Shown here piece by piece: positions 29,322 through 39,371 of a stretch of 64,000 nucleotides of DNA (positions within the stretch are counted from its first letter, which is position 1; every line of letters begins with the position of its first letter). The DNA comes from Micromonospora sp. WMMA1363. GTDB lineage: Bacteria > Actinomycetota > Actinomycetes > Mycobacteriales > Micromonosporaceae. Below the pieces are notes generated by a model. That model did not search any database. It saw only the letters and a program-made list of their open reading frames with translations, and had not been told where the DNA came from. The DNA is taken from positions 3,340,001 to 3,404,000 of the forward strand of contig NZ_JAUALB010000001.1 in the NCBI RefSeq assembly GCF_030345795.1. Reading direction: 5' to 3'. A program made the translations under genes and the position numbers.

Positions 29322-30047
29322 ATGGTCGCGTTGGTGATGACCCAGTCCTCGGCCGAGCGGCTGCGGGCGGTCGACGAGTTTCTCGCCGAGGCGTGGACGG
29401 ATCAGGCCCGGCACGACGACCGCCTGCGGGACCTCGCCGTCGAGGTGCGCTTCGACCGGGGCGTGGCCCACCTGACCGGGGAGGTCGGCGAGCCGGACGA
29501 CCTGCGTCTGGTGCGGGACCGTGTCGGCCGGCTCGCCGGCGTCCTGGCGGTGTGGTGTCGGGTCCGCGTCGGCGGACGGGATCCGGTGGTCGTCGACCTG
29601 GGCTGCGGGGCAACCAAGCAGTGGCCGGGCAACCTGGGACTGGACATCTTCCCGGCGCTGGGCGTAGACGCCGTCGCGGATCTGTCGAGCACGCTGCCGC
29701 TGGCCGACGACTCGGTGGACGTGCTCTTCACCGTCCACATCCTGGAGCACCTGATCGACTTCCTGCCGCTGGTCGACGAGGCGCACCGGGTGCTGCGGCC
29801 GGGCGGCGTCCTGCACGTGATGAGCCCCTGGTGGGGGCATGTCAACGCGGTCGCCGACCCTACCCACGTCCGGCTGCTCGACGTCCAGACCATCAAGGGC
29901 ATCTGCTTCCTGCGTCCCCCGGGTGCGCCGCGCTGGTACCCGCTGCACACCGGCTGCGACGGCGCCAGCATCTTCGCCGATCTCACCCCTCTGCTCCCCG
30001 ACGCCGAGCCGCCACGCCCCGCCCACCTGGCCCGCTTCTTCACCTGA
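29322..30047 (+). CDS. SAM-dependent methyltransferase with BON-like N-terminal segment
   Basis: A 241-residue protein. Residues about 20-80 resemble a BON-type alpha/beta module (RDLAVEVRFDRGVAHLTGEV, LVRDRVGRLAGV). Residues about 88-240 form a class I methyltransferase: motif I VVDLGCGATKQWPG, acidic loop LGLDIF, FTVHILEHL at motif IV and RVLRPGGVLHVMSP at motif VI. The wording (H-I-L-E-H-L, VLRPGG) is that of methyltransferases acting on small molecules or glycans; the substrate is unknown. ATG 29322 follows GAGGTGGG. It converges on the cyclase-like regulator. Confidence 0.85.
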   Translation: MVALVMTQSSAERLRAVDEFLAEAWTDQARHDDRLRDLAVEVRFDRGVAHLTGEVGEPDDLRLVRDRVGRLAGVLAVWCRVRVGGRDPVVVDLGCGATKQWPGNLGLDIFPALGVDAVADLSSTLPLADDSVDVLFTVHILEHLIDFLPLVDEAHRVLRPGGVLHVMSPWWGHVNAVADPTHVRLLDVQTIKGICFLRPPGAPRWYPLHTGCDGASIFADLTPLLPDAEPPRPAHLARFFT

Positions 30048-30217
30048 CACCGCCCACCCGCCGCCGCGTCGACCACCGGGGTTTGCCGGCGGCCTCTCCC
30101 GCGTCTTTCCGCCACCCCCGCCCGCGTCGATCGGAGAGTTCCCGGCCCGGGAGCGCGTCCGCCGGCAGGGGCTGGACCGGCCGGCGGGGACGGGCGCGAG
30201 GCGGAACAGCCCGCTGC

Positions 30218-33046
30218 TCAGCCGCGCTCCGGGTGCGTGGCGGACGCACCGGTGGGCTGGCCGGTGGCGGGCCGGGCGGCACCAACGACGAACCTGGTCG
30301 AATCCGCCGCCAGGTCTGGGTGCTCGACGTCGAGCGCCAGCGCCGCCGCCTCCTCCAGCCCCAACGCCACGCCCTCGGCGTACGCGCCGTCGAAGGCCCC
30401 ATCGCCCACCACCTGGCGGACCTCCCCCTGCCGCTGCGTCCAGTACGCGCCGTAGATCCCCGGCGAGGAACGCAGCCGCGCCCGCGTCGCCTGCGCCGCG
30501 CCGAAGAGCCGCGCGGCGGTCAGCGGGTCCCCCCCGGCGGCGCACCGCACCGCGATCGCGTGCAGCGTGTCGCAGGCACGCCCGTGGAAACCGTGGGCCA
30601 TCCGGGAGCGGAACGCCACCAACAGGTGCTCGTGCGCCGCGATCAGATCCCCTCGGCCCAGCGCGACCAGACCCAGCAGCATGTCGACCGAGCGGCGCCC
30701 GCGCTCCACCGGGCGAGCCGCCTCCACCGGGCGGGCCGCACCGAGCAACTCGGCCGCCTCGTCCAGCGCGCCCCGCCGCCAGAGCAGGTCGGCGAGGCTG
30801 AACACGGCGAACAGGGCGTCCCCCAACACGTCCTGCCGGTGCGCCCAGTCGATCACCTCCTGGCACACCCGCTCGGCCTCGGCGAACTGTCCCATGTCGA
30901 CCAGCGGAGCAGCCCGACCGGCCAGGACCCGGGCCAACAGGCCGGCGTCCCCGGCCTGCCGCGCCGCCTCCTCCGCCCGCTGCGAGAAACGCAGTTCCTC
31001 GGCGAACTCACCGTCGGCGCCGGCGTGCAGCGAATGCATGTGGTACGCCGCCGCCAGGTCCGCCTCCGGGATCCGCTCCCCCGTCTCGGCGATGCGTCCG
31101 TACAGGCGGGACAACCAGAGCCGACCCTCCCGGGCCAACCCCCGCTCCCGCCACCACTCGTCCAGCCCGCCGGCCAGGCCGAGCCCCGCCCGGGCACTGC
31201 CGCCGTTGGCGCACCACCGCAGCGCGGCACGCAGCTCTCCGGCCAGCGGGTCGAGCGCGTACAGCGAGAGGGTGACCGGCTGGCCCTCCGGGCCGAGGTG
31301 CACCCGCTGGAGCGCGTGGGCGGACCAGGCCACGTGCCGGTTGCGCGCGGCCCGCTCCTCCCCCGCCTGCACCAGCCGTCGGGCCGCGTAGGCACGGATC
31401 GGGTCGAGCATCCGGTAGGTGCAGCCGGAGGCGTGCGGCTCCGCCAGCACCATCGACTTGTCCACCAGCACCGACAGCGGGTCGAGCGGGTCGTCCCCGA
31501 GCAGCCAGGTCACGGTCGGCAGGTCCACCGGCCCGGCGAAGACCGCCAGCCAGCGCAGCAGGCGGGCGGCGCGCGGCCCGAGCGTCCGGTATGACCAGGT
31601 GACGGTGGCCTGCATGGTGAGGTGCCGCTCCACGGCCGACCGCTGCACCGCCCGGACGGCCGGGCTGGGCGGACTCGCCCCGGCCGCCGCCGCGACCAGA
31701 TCCACGGTGTCCTGCTGGTTGCCTGCCCACCCGGGGGCGGCCGGCGACGGCTCGTGGTCCCGGCCCGCGTCGAGGGTGCCGAGTACGTCGTCGAGGCGTT
31801 CGGCGAGCTGCCCGACGGAGAGCACCCGCAGCCGGGCCGCGGCCAGCTCGATGGCGAGCGGCAGGCCGTCCAGCCGCCGCACCACCCGGCGCAGGTCCGC
31901 CGACTCCTCGGGGGCGGGCGGCAGCCCGCCCCGGGCCGCGGCCGTCCGATCCAGCAGCAGGGCGACCGCGTCGCTCTCCACGCCGTCGGCGGACGGGTCG
32001 ACCGACAGTGGGGGAATCCGCCACACCACCTCACCGGGCAACCCGAACGACTCCCGGCTGGTGGCGAGCACCCGCACCCCCGTGCCACCGGCGAGCAGCC
32101 GGGAGATCACCTCGGCCGATGCCGCCGGCTGGGCGTCACAGGTGTCCAGGAGAACGAGCATCCGGCGGGCGGCCACGTACTCCACCAGGGTGTCCACCAT
32201 CGGGCGACCGGGCTCCGGGCGGAGGCCCAGCACGGCGGCTACGGAGAATGCCACCAACCCCGGATCGGTGACGGTGGCGACGTCGACGAACCAGGCCCCG
32301 TCCGGATAGGACTCCACCAGGTCGGCGGCGAGTTCCACGGCGAGTCGGGTCTTGCCGGCTCCCCCCGCGCCCAGCACCGTGACCAGCCGGTGCCCGTCCA
32401 CCAGCCGCCGCAGCTCAGCCCGTTCGTCCTGTCGGCCGACGAACGAGGTGACCTGGGTCGGCAGGTTGTGTGTCACCGTGTCGGCGGTACGCGGCCGTGG
32501 AAACTGCCGCTCCAGGCCCGGGGCGACCAGTTGGAACAGCCGCTCCCGGCCGTCGAAGCCGCGCAGCCGGTGCAGGCCCAGGTCGAGCAGGGACGCTCCG
32601 GAGGGCAACGGGTCGGCGTGCCGCGCGGTCGTCGCGGAGCAGAGCACCTGCCCGCCGTGAGCGGCGGCGGTGACCCGGGCGGCCCGGTGCACCTCTGGAG
32701 TCGCGTACTCGCCGTCGCGCGGCTCGGCCCACCCGGTGTGCAGACCCATCCGCACCCGGGGCGCCGCCTCCCCGGCGGGCCAGTCGTGGCCGGCCAGGGC
32801 CCGCTGGGCGGTCAGGCAGGCGGTCAGCGCGGCGGACGCGTCCCCGAAGGCCAGGAAGAACGAGTCCCCCTCGGTGAGCAGCTCGGCGCCCTCGGTGGCG
32901 GCGATGGTCCGGCGCAGCAGCCGCCGATGTTCCCACAGCACCCGCCGGTAGTCGGCCCCGAGTAACTGGGCCAGCCTGGTCGAGCCCTCGATGTCGGTGA
33001 AGACGAAGGTCACCCACCCGGTCGGGAGGTGGATCCGTGGCGACAT
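30218..33046 (-). CDS. Cyclase-homology / NB-ARC ATPase / TPR regulator
   Basis: A 942-residue cytosolic protein. Residues about 10-170 are a class III nucleotidyl cyclase domain: metal Asp in FVFTDIEGSTRL, second in LTEGDSFFLAFGD. The ribose-orienting Asn of the usual V-N-R-A-A-R is replaced by His (EVHRAARV), so catalysis is doubtful. Residues about 190-480 are an NB-ARC/AfsR-like ATPase with P-loop VLGAGGAGKTRLAVEL and MLVLLDTCDAQ in place of the common LLVLDNCEH. The rest is helical TPR-like. No DNA-binding domain was seen. Such proteins may be nucleotide-gated scaffolds. Large signature tandem duplication RPVEAARPVE occurs near residue 775. Confidence 0.88.
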   Translation of the reverse strand: MSPRIHLPTGWVTFVFTDIEGSTRLAQLLGADYRRVLWEHRRLLRRTIAATEGAELLTEGDSFFLAFGDASAALTACLTAQRALAGHDWPAGEAAPRVRMGLHTGWAEPRDGEYATPEVHRAARVTAAAHGGQVLCSATTARHADPLPSGASLLDLGLHRLRGFDGRERLFQLVAPGLERQFPRPRTADTVTHNLPTQVTSFVGRQDERAELRRLVDGHRLVTVLGAGGAGKTRLAVELAADLVESYPDGAWFVDVATVTDPGLVAFSVAAVLGLRPEPGRPMVDTLVEYVAARRMLVLLDTCDAQPAASAEVISRLLAGGTGVRVLATSRESFGLPGEVVWRIPPLSVDPSADGVESDAVALLLDRTAAARGGLPPAPEESADLRRVVRRLDGLPLAIELAAARLRVLSVGQLAERLDDVLGTLDAGRDHEPSPAAPGWAGNQQDTVDLVAAAAGASPPSPAVRAVQRSAVERHLTMQATVTWSYRTLGPRAARLLRWLAVFAGPVDLPTVTWLLGDDPLDPLSVLVDKSMVLAEPHASGCTYRMLDPIRAYAARRLVQAGEERAARNRHVAWSAHALQRVHLGPEGQPVTLSLYALDPLAGELRAALRWCANGGSARAGLGLAGGLDEWWRERGLAREGRLWLSRLYGRIAETGERIPEADLAAAYHMHSLHAGADGEFAEELRFSQRAEEAARQAGDAGLLARVLAGRAAPLVDMGQFAEAERVCQEVIDWAHRQDVLGDALFAVFSLADLLWRRGALDEAAELLGAARPVEAARPVERGRRSVDMLLGLVALGRGDLIAAHEHLLVAFRSRMAHGFHGRACDTLHAIAVRCAAGGDPLTAARLFGAAQATRARLRSSPGIYGAYWTQRQGEVRQVVGDGAFDGAYAEGVALGLEEAAALALDVEHPDLAADSTRFVVGAARPATGQPTGASATHPERG

Positions 33047-33200
33047 GCGTGGAACCTCCGCCCCGTGACGTACGGTTCATGCTGCCCGAACACAGGCCGT
33101 TACGCATCGTGAGAACGGCCGGCCCGGCTCCGCCCCAACGTGCCACTGCGGCTCCGCGCCGGCAAGCACGGCGGCCCGGGGCTGCCGGACGGGGCTCGGC

Positions 33201-33410
33201 TCAGCAACCGCAGCCACCGCCGCAGCAGCCGCCGCCCCTCGGCGTCGACCCACCCGGGCCACCGCGGCCGGTCACCGCCACCGTGGACAGCAGCTTCACC
33301 GTGTCGTCGTGCCCCAGTGGGCAGGGCGCGGGCTCGGCGGCGCGGGCCATCGGACGGTTGACCTCGAAGGTGTCACCGCAGGCGCGGCAACGGAACTCGT
33401 ACCGGGGCAT
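33201..33410 (-). CDS. FmdB-family zinc-ribbon protein with Cys/Gly tail
   Basis: A 69-residue protein starting MPRYEFRCRACGDTFEV, the standard FmdB start with the first CxxC; the second zinc pair is built around PCPLGHDD. A Gly-rich linker leads to a tail GGGCCGGGCGC. The tail is close to those of the actinobacterial FmdB group with a late cysteine cluster. Role unknown; regulation of formamidase/amidase was the founding suggestion for FmdB. ATG 33410 is only 38 bases from the divergent transglycosylase start, so the two share a promoter region. Confidence 0.85.
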   Translation of the reverse strand: MPRYEFRCRACGDTFEVNRPMARAAEPAPCPLGHDDTVKLLSTVAVTGRGGPGGSTPRGGGCCGGGCGC

Positions 33411-33448
33411 GACACAAGCGTACGACCGCTCCCGACGCCGTCCGGGGC

Positions 33449-34729
33449 ATGGGTGATACTCGACGGGTGGTGGACGGCAAGGATACGACGACCCTTCGGC
33501 CCCTCCGACCGGCCGCGCCGTCCGACGGGCCGCCCGCGGAGTCGGGCGCAGCCCCCGAGGCACCGGCCATGTCGGTGCCTCGTCCCCGGCGACCGTGGCT
33601 GCGACCGCAGACGCCACCCACCGACGATGCGCCGAGGCGGAGCACCGGCCAGCCGGCACGGCAGGATGAGCCGCAGGACCGGCACAAGCCGGACGACCGG
33701 CACGGGCCGGCGAGGGCCGACGACGACCCGGCCGCGACCCGCGTCGACCCACCGACCAGGACCCGCCCGGCCGCCCCCGACAAGCCAGCGGGAGCCCGGC
33801 GACGGCGGATCCCGTTCGCGCACGCCGTACGCACGCCGCCGGGGCGGGTGGCGGCCGGTGCCGCCCGAGCGGCCCGCGACTGGTCGCGGCGCCCGAGCGG
33901 CCGGCTGACCCTGCCCGGCGTCTTCCTGCTGTTCCTGGTCGCCGCGACCGCCGCGGCCGGCGGCCTGCTGGTGCCCGCGGCCCTAAGCTCCCGACCGGTC
34001 GCCGTCGACGCCTCCGCCAGTGCGCCGGCGACCGCCGTGGACCCGGCCCTGGGGGCGGGCGCGGCGGTGCCCACCCCCACCGTGCCGCCGCCCGGCGGCC
34101 CCTCGGTCGCGGCACCCACCGGCGGTGCGGTCCTCGTCCCCACGTCCGGCACCGGCCGGCCCGCCGACGCCCTCGCCGCCTGGGCCGCCCAGGTCGGCCC
34201 GAAGGTGGGCATCGACCCGGTGGCCGTGCAGGCGTACGGCTACGCCGAGCTGGTCCTCGCCCAGACCAACCGCAGCTGCGGGCTGAGCTGGACCACGCTG
34301 GCCGCGATCGGGCACGTCGAGTCCGCACACGGGCAGGCCAACGGCGCCCGGCTCGGCCCCGACGGCCGGGCCGCCCCCGAGATCATCGGTCTTCCGCTGG
34401 ACGGGCAGGACGGCCGGATGCTGATCCGCGACACCGACGGCGGGCAGCTCGACCGGGACACGACCTACGACAGGGCGATCGGGCCGATGCAGTTCATCCC
34501 GACCACCTGGCAGGAGGTCGGCGCCGACGCGGACAACGACGGCCGCAAGGACCCGCACGACATCGACGACGCCGCTTTGGCCGCCGCGAGCTACCTGTGC
34601 AAGAACGGCCGGAACCTGACCATCGCCGGTGACTGGTGGAACGCCATCCTGTCGTACAACGACGTCCGGCGGTACGCGCAGGATGTCTTCGACAAGGCCA
34701 ACCAGTACGGTCAGGCCAGCCGTACGTGA
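33449..34729 (+). CDS. Membrane-anchored lytic murein transglycosylase
   Basis: A 426-residue protein. A long Pro/Arg/Asp-rich cytosolic N-terminus (1-150) precedes one membrane helix (LTLPGVFLLFLVAATAAAGG, about 155-174), a Pro/Ala linker, and a SLT2/MltB-like domain (about 235-426). The catalytic Glu is in AAIGHVESAHGQ; IGPMQFIPTTWQEVGAD followed by DNDGRKDPHDIDDAALAAA is the family signature. It cleaves the glycan strand outside the cell. ATG 33449 or GTG 33467 could start it. The transglycosylase core is long for a cytosolic-tail type II membrane protein, typical of actinobacteria. Confidence 0.92.
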   Translation: MGDTRRVVDGKDTTTLRPLRPAAPSDGPPAESGAAPEAPAMSVPRPRRPWLRPQTPPTDDAPRRSTGQPARQDEPQDRHKPDDRHGPARADDDPAATRVDPPTRTRPAAPDKPAGARRRRIPFAHAVRTPPGRVAAGAARAARDWSRRPSGRLTLPGVFLLFLVAATAAAGGLLVPAALSSRPVAVDASASAPATAVDPALGAGAAVPTPTVPPPGGPSVAAPTGGAVLVPTSGTGRPADALAAWAAQVGPKVGIDPVAVQAYGYAELVLAQTNRSCGLSWTTLAAIGHVESAHGQANGARLGPDGRAAPEIIGLPLDGQDGRMLIRDTDGGQLDRDTTYDRAIGPMQFIPTTWQEVGADADNDGRKDPHDIDDAALAAASYLCKNGRNLTIAGDWWNAILSYNDVRRYAQDVFDKANQYGQASRT

Positions 34730-34801
34730 AGTGATCGTCCGCATACATTGGAGAACTGGACACTTCCCCCCGGCAGCCGTTGGCGGCAAGCTAGACGGGT
34801 G

Positions 34802-35818
34802 ATGGTGCGCGAGTGGGACCCCAGGACCGCGTCGTCCGCCGAGATCGCGTCGCTGCTGGACACGCTGAACGCGGTCTTCGCGGCCGACCTTCCGCGTGAT
34901 CCGCCGTGGCGGGAGAGTTCCCTGCGGGAATACCTGGCCGAGGTGATGCCGGGTGAACGACGGCTCTCCTGGATCGCGCAGGCCGAGCCGGCCGCCGACG
35001 GCACCCCGGGGGCGATCCTGGGACACATTCACGTGCTGCTACTCGGCGACATCGGCGTGCTGGAGGTGCTGGTGCACCCGTCCGCGCGCCGCGGTGGCCT
35101 CGGCCGTCACCTGGTCCTGACCGCCGCCCGCCGGGTCTACCAGGAGGGATTCCAGTCGATCGGCGTGGAGGTGGTCGGCGACACGCCGGCTGTGGGCTTC
35201 TACCAGGCGCTCGGCTTCGCCCGGGAGTACGTCGAGACCCGCAGCGTGCTCGACCTGTCCGCGGTGGACTGGGCGGAACTGGGCGAGATGGCCGGCGGCG
35301 TCGGCGCGGGCTACCACCTGGAGTTCCACCCCGGCGGGCCACCCGACCATCTGATCGAGGCGTACGCGCGGGCCAAGGCAGAGCTCCGCGACATCGAGGA
35401 CGGCGAGCTGCGCCCCAGCTCGTACGACCCGCAGCGGCTGCGCGACAGCCTGGACTGCCTGCACCGGCGGGGCATGAAGCCGTACATCGTGCTCACGCTG
35501 CACGAGCAGACCGGTGAGGTGGCCGGGCTGACCGAGGTGGTCGTCCCGGCGCAGCACCCGACGCGGGCCGACCAGTACGACACGATCGTCGTCCAGGACC
35601 ACCGTGGTTACGGCATCGACCGGGCGATCAAGGCGCGCATGCTGCAGGAGTTGCGCGCGGCCGAGCCGCAGCTCACCGAGGTGCAGACCTGGAACGCCCA
35701 GGCCAACGAGGCGATGCTCAAGGTGAACGCCGAGCTGGGGTACCGCCCCGACCGCGAGTGGTGCGAGTACAGCGTCGACGTGGCCGACCTGGTGCACCGG
35801 CTCGACCCCACCCGCTGA
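34802..35818 (+). CDS. Tandem GNAT acetyltransferase
   Basis: A 338-residue protein with two GNAT halves, as in mycothiol synthase-like enzymes. The first half contains the acetyl-CoA loop VHPSARRGGLGRHL (R-x-x-G-x-G/A pattern) and a beta-bulge VLEVLVHP; its end FYQALGFAREYVETR is the usual motif B. The second half reads TEVVVPAQHPTRADQYDTIV and VVQDHRGYGIDRAIKARML (second acetyl-CoA loop, degenerate), then ELGYRP. Substrate unknown. ATG 34802 gives the expected start; a TTG at 34748 in frame adds a basic extension without similarity. Confidence 0.87.
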   Translation: MVREWDPRTASSAEIASLLDTLNAVFAADLPRDPPWRESSLREYLAEVMPGERRLSWIAQAEPAADGTPGAILGHIHVLLLGDIGVLEVLVHPSARRGGLGRHLVLTAARRVYQEGFQSIGVEVVGDTPAVGFYQALGFAREYVETRSVLDLSAVDWAELGEMAGGVGAGYHLEFHPGGPPDHLIEAYARAKAELRDIEDGELRPSSYDPQRLRDSLDCLHRRGMKPYIVLTLHEQTGEVAGLTEVVVPAQHPTRADQYDTIVVQDHRGYGIDRAIKARMLQELRAAEPQLTEVQTWNAQANEAMLKVNAELGYRPDREWCEYSVDVADLVHRLDPTR

Positions 35819-35912
35819 GAAAAGTTCACTGGGCCGTACGTTCGAGGATGGACGGCGGTCAACAGCGCGTCTTAGCGTACGTTGGTTCCCGTCCACCCAC
35901 CGTGGAGGCCCC

Positions 35913-38900
35913 ATGCGCCCGCGCCGCACCCTCGCCGCGCTCGCGACCGCCACCGCCGCCGCCGTGACCGTCACGGCCGTCGGCGTCGCGCCCACCGCGG
36001 CCAGCGCCGCGCCCACCGACCTGTTCATTTCGGAGTATGTCGAAGGCTCGTCGAACAACAAGGCGATCGAGCTCTTCAACGGCACCGGCACGCCGGTAGA
36101 CCTGGCCGCCGGCGGTTACCAGCTCCAGGTGTACTTCAACGGTTCCACCTCGCCGACGACCTTCGCACTGGGCGGCACGGTAGTGGCCGGCGACGTCTTC
36201 GTCTTCGCCCACTCGTCGGCGAACGCCACGATCCTCGCCCAGGCTGACCAGACCACCGGCGCCGGCCTGTTCAACGGCGACGACGCGGTCGTGCTGCGGC
36301 GCGGTGACAGTGTGCTCGACTCGATCGGCCAGGTGGGCGTCGACCCAGGATCCCAATGGGGCACCGGGGCGACCAGTACCGCGAACAGCACACTGCGCCG
36401 CCTCGGCGGCGTCACCGCGGGCGACACCGACCCCACCGACGCCTTCGACCCGGCCACCCAGTGGGCGGGCTTTGCGGTCGACACCGTCGACGGGCTGGGC
36501 GCGCACACCGTCGACGGGGGCGGCCCGGTCGACGCGCCGGCCACCGTCACCTGCGGCGCCGCCCTGGTCACCCCGGCCGGCACCGCGGCGGCCCGTGAGG
36601 TCACCGCCACCGACCCCGACGACCGGATCGTCGACCTGGCGGTCACGTCCGTCACCCCGGCACCGGACACCGGCTCGATCAGCCGTACGGCCGTCACCCC
36701 GGCCGATGCGGTCGGCGGCACCGCGCGGGCGACGGTCACCGCCAGCGCCGACCTGGCCGCCGGGGCGTACACCGTGGTGCTGACCGCGACCGACGCGGAC
36801 GGCGCCACCGCCACCTGCGCGTTGGCGGTGCAGGTGGCCAGGGAGTTGGCCGTCGGCGAGGTACAGGGCCCGACCACCGACGGCGAGTCCGGCCCGGCTG
36901 ACCGTTCCCCGCTCGCACCGGCCAGCGGCAACGGCACGAGTGGCACGCTGTACGACGTCCGCGGCGTGATCACCCAACGCACTCTGGCCCGGGACTCGTC
37001 GGGCCGGGACCAGCACGGCTTCTTCCTGCAGAGCCGCGCCGACGCCGCCGACGGCGACCCGACCAGTTCCGACGGCATCTTCGTCTTCATGGGCTCGTTC
37101 ACGTCGCTGATCGGCGGCTACGTACCCACCGTCGGGGACGAGGTGGTGCTCCGCGCCCGGGTCTCCGAGTACTACAACATGACCCAGCTCTCCAGCGCCT
37201 CGCTGGTCCGCAGGCTCGCCACCGGTCTCGACGTGGACAGCGTGGTGGCGGTGACCGACGCGGTCCCGCCGGCCGATCTGGCGGACGCGCAGCGCTTCTG
37301 GGAGCGGCACGAGGGGGCCCGGCTCCGGATCCGCTCGGGCAGCGCCGCGGTCAGCGGACGGAACGTCTTCGCCTCCACGGCCGACGCCGAGACCTGGGTC
37401 GTCGACCGGGACGACCCGCTGCTCGACCGCGCCGACCGGTACGCCCGGCGGGTGTTCCGCGACGCGCACCCGCTGGACAACGACCCGACCCGCACCTTCG
37501 ACGACGGCAACGGCCAGCGGATCATGTTGGGCAGCATGGGCGTCAAGGCCGCGGCCGGTGACAACACGGCGCTGCTGCCGCCGGCGCGCACCTTCGACAC
37601 CCTGACCGGCGACGCGGTGGGTGGCCTGTACTACTCCTACGCGAAGTACGGCGTCCAGGTCGAGGCCGCCACCTTCGCCGGCGGAGCCGACCCGGCGAAG
37701 AACCACCCGCCGCAGCCGGCGAAGCGGTCGACGGAGTTCGCGGTCGCGACCTACAACGTGGAAAACCTGTACGACTTCCGCGACGACCCGTTCGACGGCT
37801 GCGACTTCGCCGGCAACGCCGGCTGCGCCGGGGTCCGCCCGCCGTTCAACTACGTGCCGGGCAGCGAGCAGGAGTACCAGGAGCAGCTGACCGCGCTCGC
37901 CGACCAGATCACCACCGACCTGCACTCGCCCGACCTGATCCTCGTCCAGGAGGCAGAGGACCAGGACATCTGCACCGTCGACGGCACGGCGCTGGTCTGC
38001 GGTGCCACGGACGACGCCGACGGCGCCCCGGACACCCTCCAGGAGCTGGCGCTGACCATCGCGGCGAACGGCGGCCCGGCATACCTGGCCGCCTACGACC
38101 GCACCGGCGCGGACGCCCGGGGCATCACGTCGGCGTTCCTGTACCGCACCGACCGGGTCGCGCTGGCCAAGGCGACCGCCGACGACCCGCTGCTGGGCTC
38201 GTCGCCGGCCGTCGAGTACCGGTCGGCGGGGCTGCCGTCCAACGCGGACGTGCAAAACCCGAAGGCGCTCAACGCGCTGCTGCCGGCGGACGTCGACACC
38301 TCCACCGGCAAGGACGGTGACAACGTCTTCACCCGGGCGCCGCAGCTCGGCAGGTTCACGGTGGCCGCCGCGCCCGGTTCGAGGGAACGGTTCACCGTGT
38401 GGGCGGCGAGCAACCACTACTCGTCCGGCCCGGACCGCCGCGTCGGACAGCGCCGGGAGCAGGCCGCGTACGGGGCGGCGATCGTCACCGCGATCGAGGC
38501 GGCGGACCCGCACGCACGGGTGGTGTACGGCGGGGACCTGAACGTCTTCCCCCGCCCCGACGACCCGATCGCCACTGCCGCCGACCCCACCCCCTCCGAC
38601 CAACTCGGCCCGCTGTACGACGCCGGACTACGCAACCTCTGGGAGGACCTGCTCGCCGACGCGCCGTCGTCCGCGTACTCGTACAGCTTCGAGGGGCAGG
38701 CGCAGACCCTGGACCACCTCTTCGTGAACGAGGCGCTGCACGGCGACCTGGTGCGAATGCGGGCCGCGCACATCAACGCCGACTGGCCGGCCGAGCATGC
38801 CGGGGACGGCACCCGCGGCTCCAGCGACCACGATCCGCAGGTGGCCCGGTTCCGTTCCCGCGCGTCGCTGGCGGTGGCGGACGCGTCGGTGGTCGAGGGC

Positions 38901-39194
38901 GATCGGGGCACCACCCAGCTCGCCTTCCCGGTCACCGTCTCCCGGCCGTTGTCCCAGCCGGTCCTGGTCTGCGCCGCCAGCTACGGCACGACGGCTCGGG
39001 CCGGCTCCGACTACCGGCCGTACGTCGGCTGCCAGCGCCTGGCGGCCGGCCAGACGACCCTCACCTTTGCGGTGACCGTGCGCGGTGACCGCAAGCGGGA
39101 GGCCGACGAAAGGGTGACGCTGCTGGTGGCCGGCGTGCCGGGGCTCCGCCTCGCCGACCCGCTCGGCACCGGCACCATCGTCAACGACGACTGA
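35913..39194 (+). CDS. Secreted nuclease: lamin-tail domain, endonuclease/exonuclease/phosphatase, Calx-beta
   Basis: A 1093-residue exported enzyme. Signal peptide 1-33 (ASA-AP); lamin-tail domain about 35-165 (FISEYVEGSSNNKAIELFNG); an Ig-like stretch; an OB-like region about 330-600; DNase I-like EEP domain about 610-960 with FAVATYNVENLYDF, LVQEAEDQD, ASNHYSSGPDRR, VVYGGDLNVFP and GSSDHDPQVARF (the final D-H pair); a Calx-beta module about 970-1093 (VVEGDRGTTQ, AGSDYRP). This is the ExeM/NucH-type of extracellular nuclease, which scavenges DNA or trims matrix. ATG 35913 follows GTGGAGG. Confidence 0.93.
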   Translation: MRPRRTLAALATATAAAVTVTAVGVAPTAASAAPTDLFISEYVEGSSNNKAIELFNGTGTPVDLAAGGYQLQVYFNGSTSPTTFALGGTVVAGDVFVFAHSSANATILAQADQTTGAGLFNGDDAVVLRRGDSVLDSIGQVGVDPGSQWGTGATSTANSTLRRLGGVTAGDTDPTDAFDPATQWAGFAVDTVDGLGAHTVDGGGPVDAPATVTCGAALVTPAGTAAAREVTATDPDDRIVDLAVTSVTPAPDTGSISRTAVTPADAVGGTARATVTASADLAAGAYTVVLTATDADGATATCALAVQVARELAVGEVQGPTTDGESGPADRSPLAPASGNGTSGTLYDVRGVITQRTLARDSSGRDQHGFFLQSRADAADGDPTSSDGIFVFMGSFTSLIGGYVPTVGDEVVLRARVSEYYNMTQLSSASLVRRLATGLDVDSVVAVTDAVPPADLADAQRFWERHEGARLRIRSGSAAVSGRNVFASTADAETWVVDRDDPLLDRADRYARRVFRDAHPLDNDPTRTFDDGNGQRIMLGSMGVKAAAGDNTALLPPARTFDTLTGDAVGGLYYSYAKYGVQVEAATFAGGADPAKNHPPQPAKRSTEFAVATYNVENLYDFRDDPFDGCDFAGNAGCAGVRPPFNYVPGSEQEYQEQLTALADQITTDLHSPDLILVQEAEDQDICTVDGTALVCGATDDADGAPDTLQELALTIAANGGPAYLAAYDRTGADARGITSAFLYRTDRVALAKATADDPLLGSSPAVEYRSAGLPSNADVQNPKALNALLPADVDTSTGKDGDNVFTRAPQLGRFTVAAAPGSRERFTVWAASNHYSSGPDRRVGQRREQAAYGAAIVTAIEAADPHARVVYGGDLNVFPRPDDPIATAADPTPSDQLGPLYDAGLRNLWEDLLADAPSSAYSYSFEGQAQTLDHLFVNEALHGDLVRMRAAHINADWPAEHAGDGTRGSSDHDPQVARFRSRASLAVADASVVEGDRGTTQLAFPVTVSRPLSQPVLVCAASYGTTARAGSDYRPYVGCQRLAAGQTTLTFAVTVRGDRKREADERVTLLVAGVPGLRLADPLGTGTIVNDD

Positions 39195-39212
39195 CCTCGT
39201 CCGCTCCGCGAC

Positions 39213-39247
39213 GGCCCGTCGGCCAGGCCCCGCCTGGCCGGCGGGCC
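39213..39247 (+). terminator. Hairpin after the nuclease gene
   Basis: GGCCCGTCGGCCAGGC / GCCTGGCCGGCGGGCC, 16-bp stem with one mismatch and a 3-base loop, 19 bases past the stop. Confidence 0.82.
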
Positions 39248-39371
39248 GTCAGCCGTGCCGGTGGCCCCCCACCTGCCCCACCGACGTTGCTCCGCTTCGA
39301 CCGGCGCGGGCCGGCCGCCGCCCCAGCGCGGGCCAGCCGACGGACCAGCACGGGCCGGCCGGCTGGCGATG

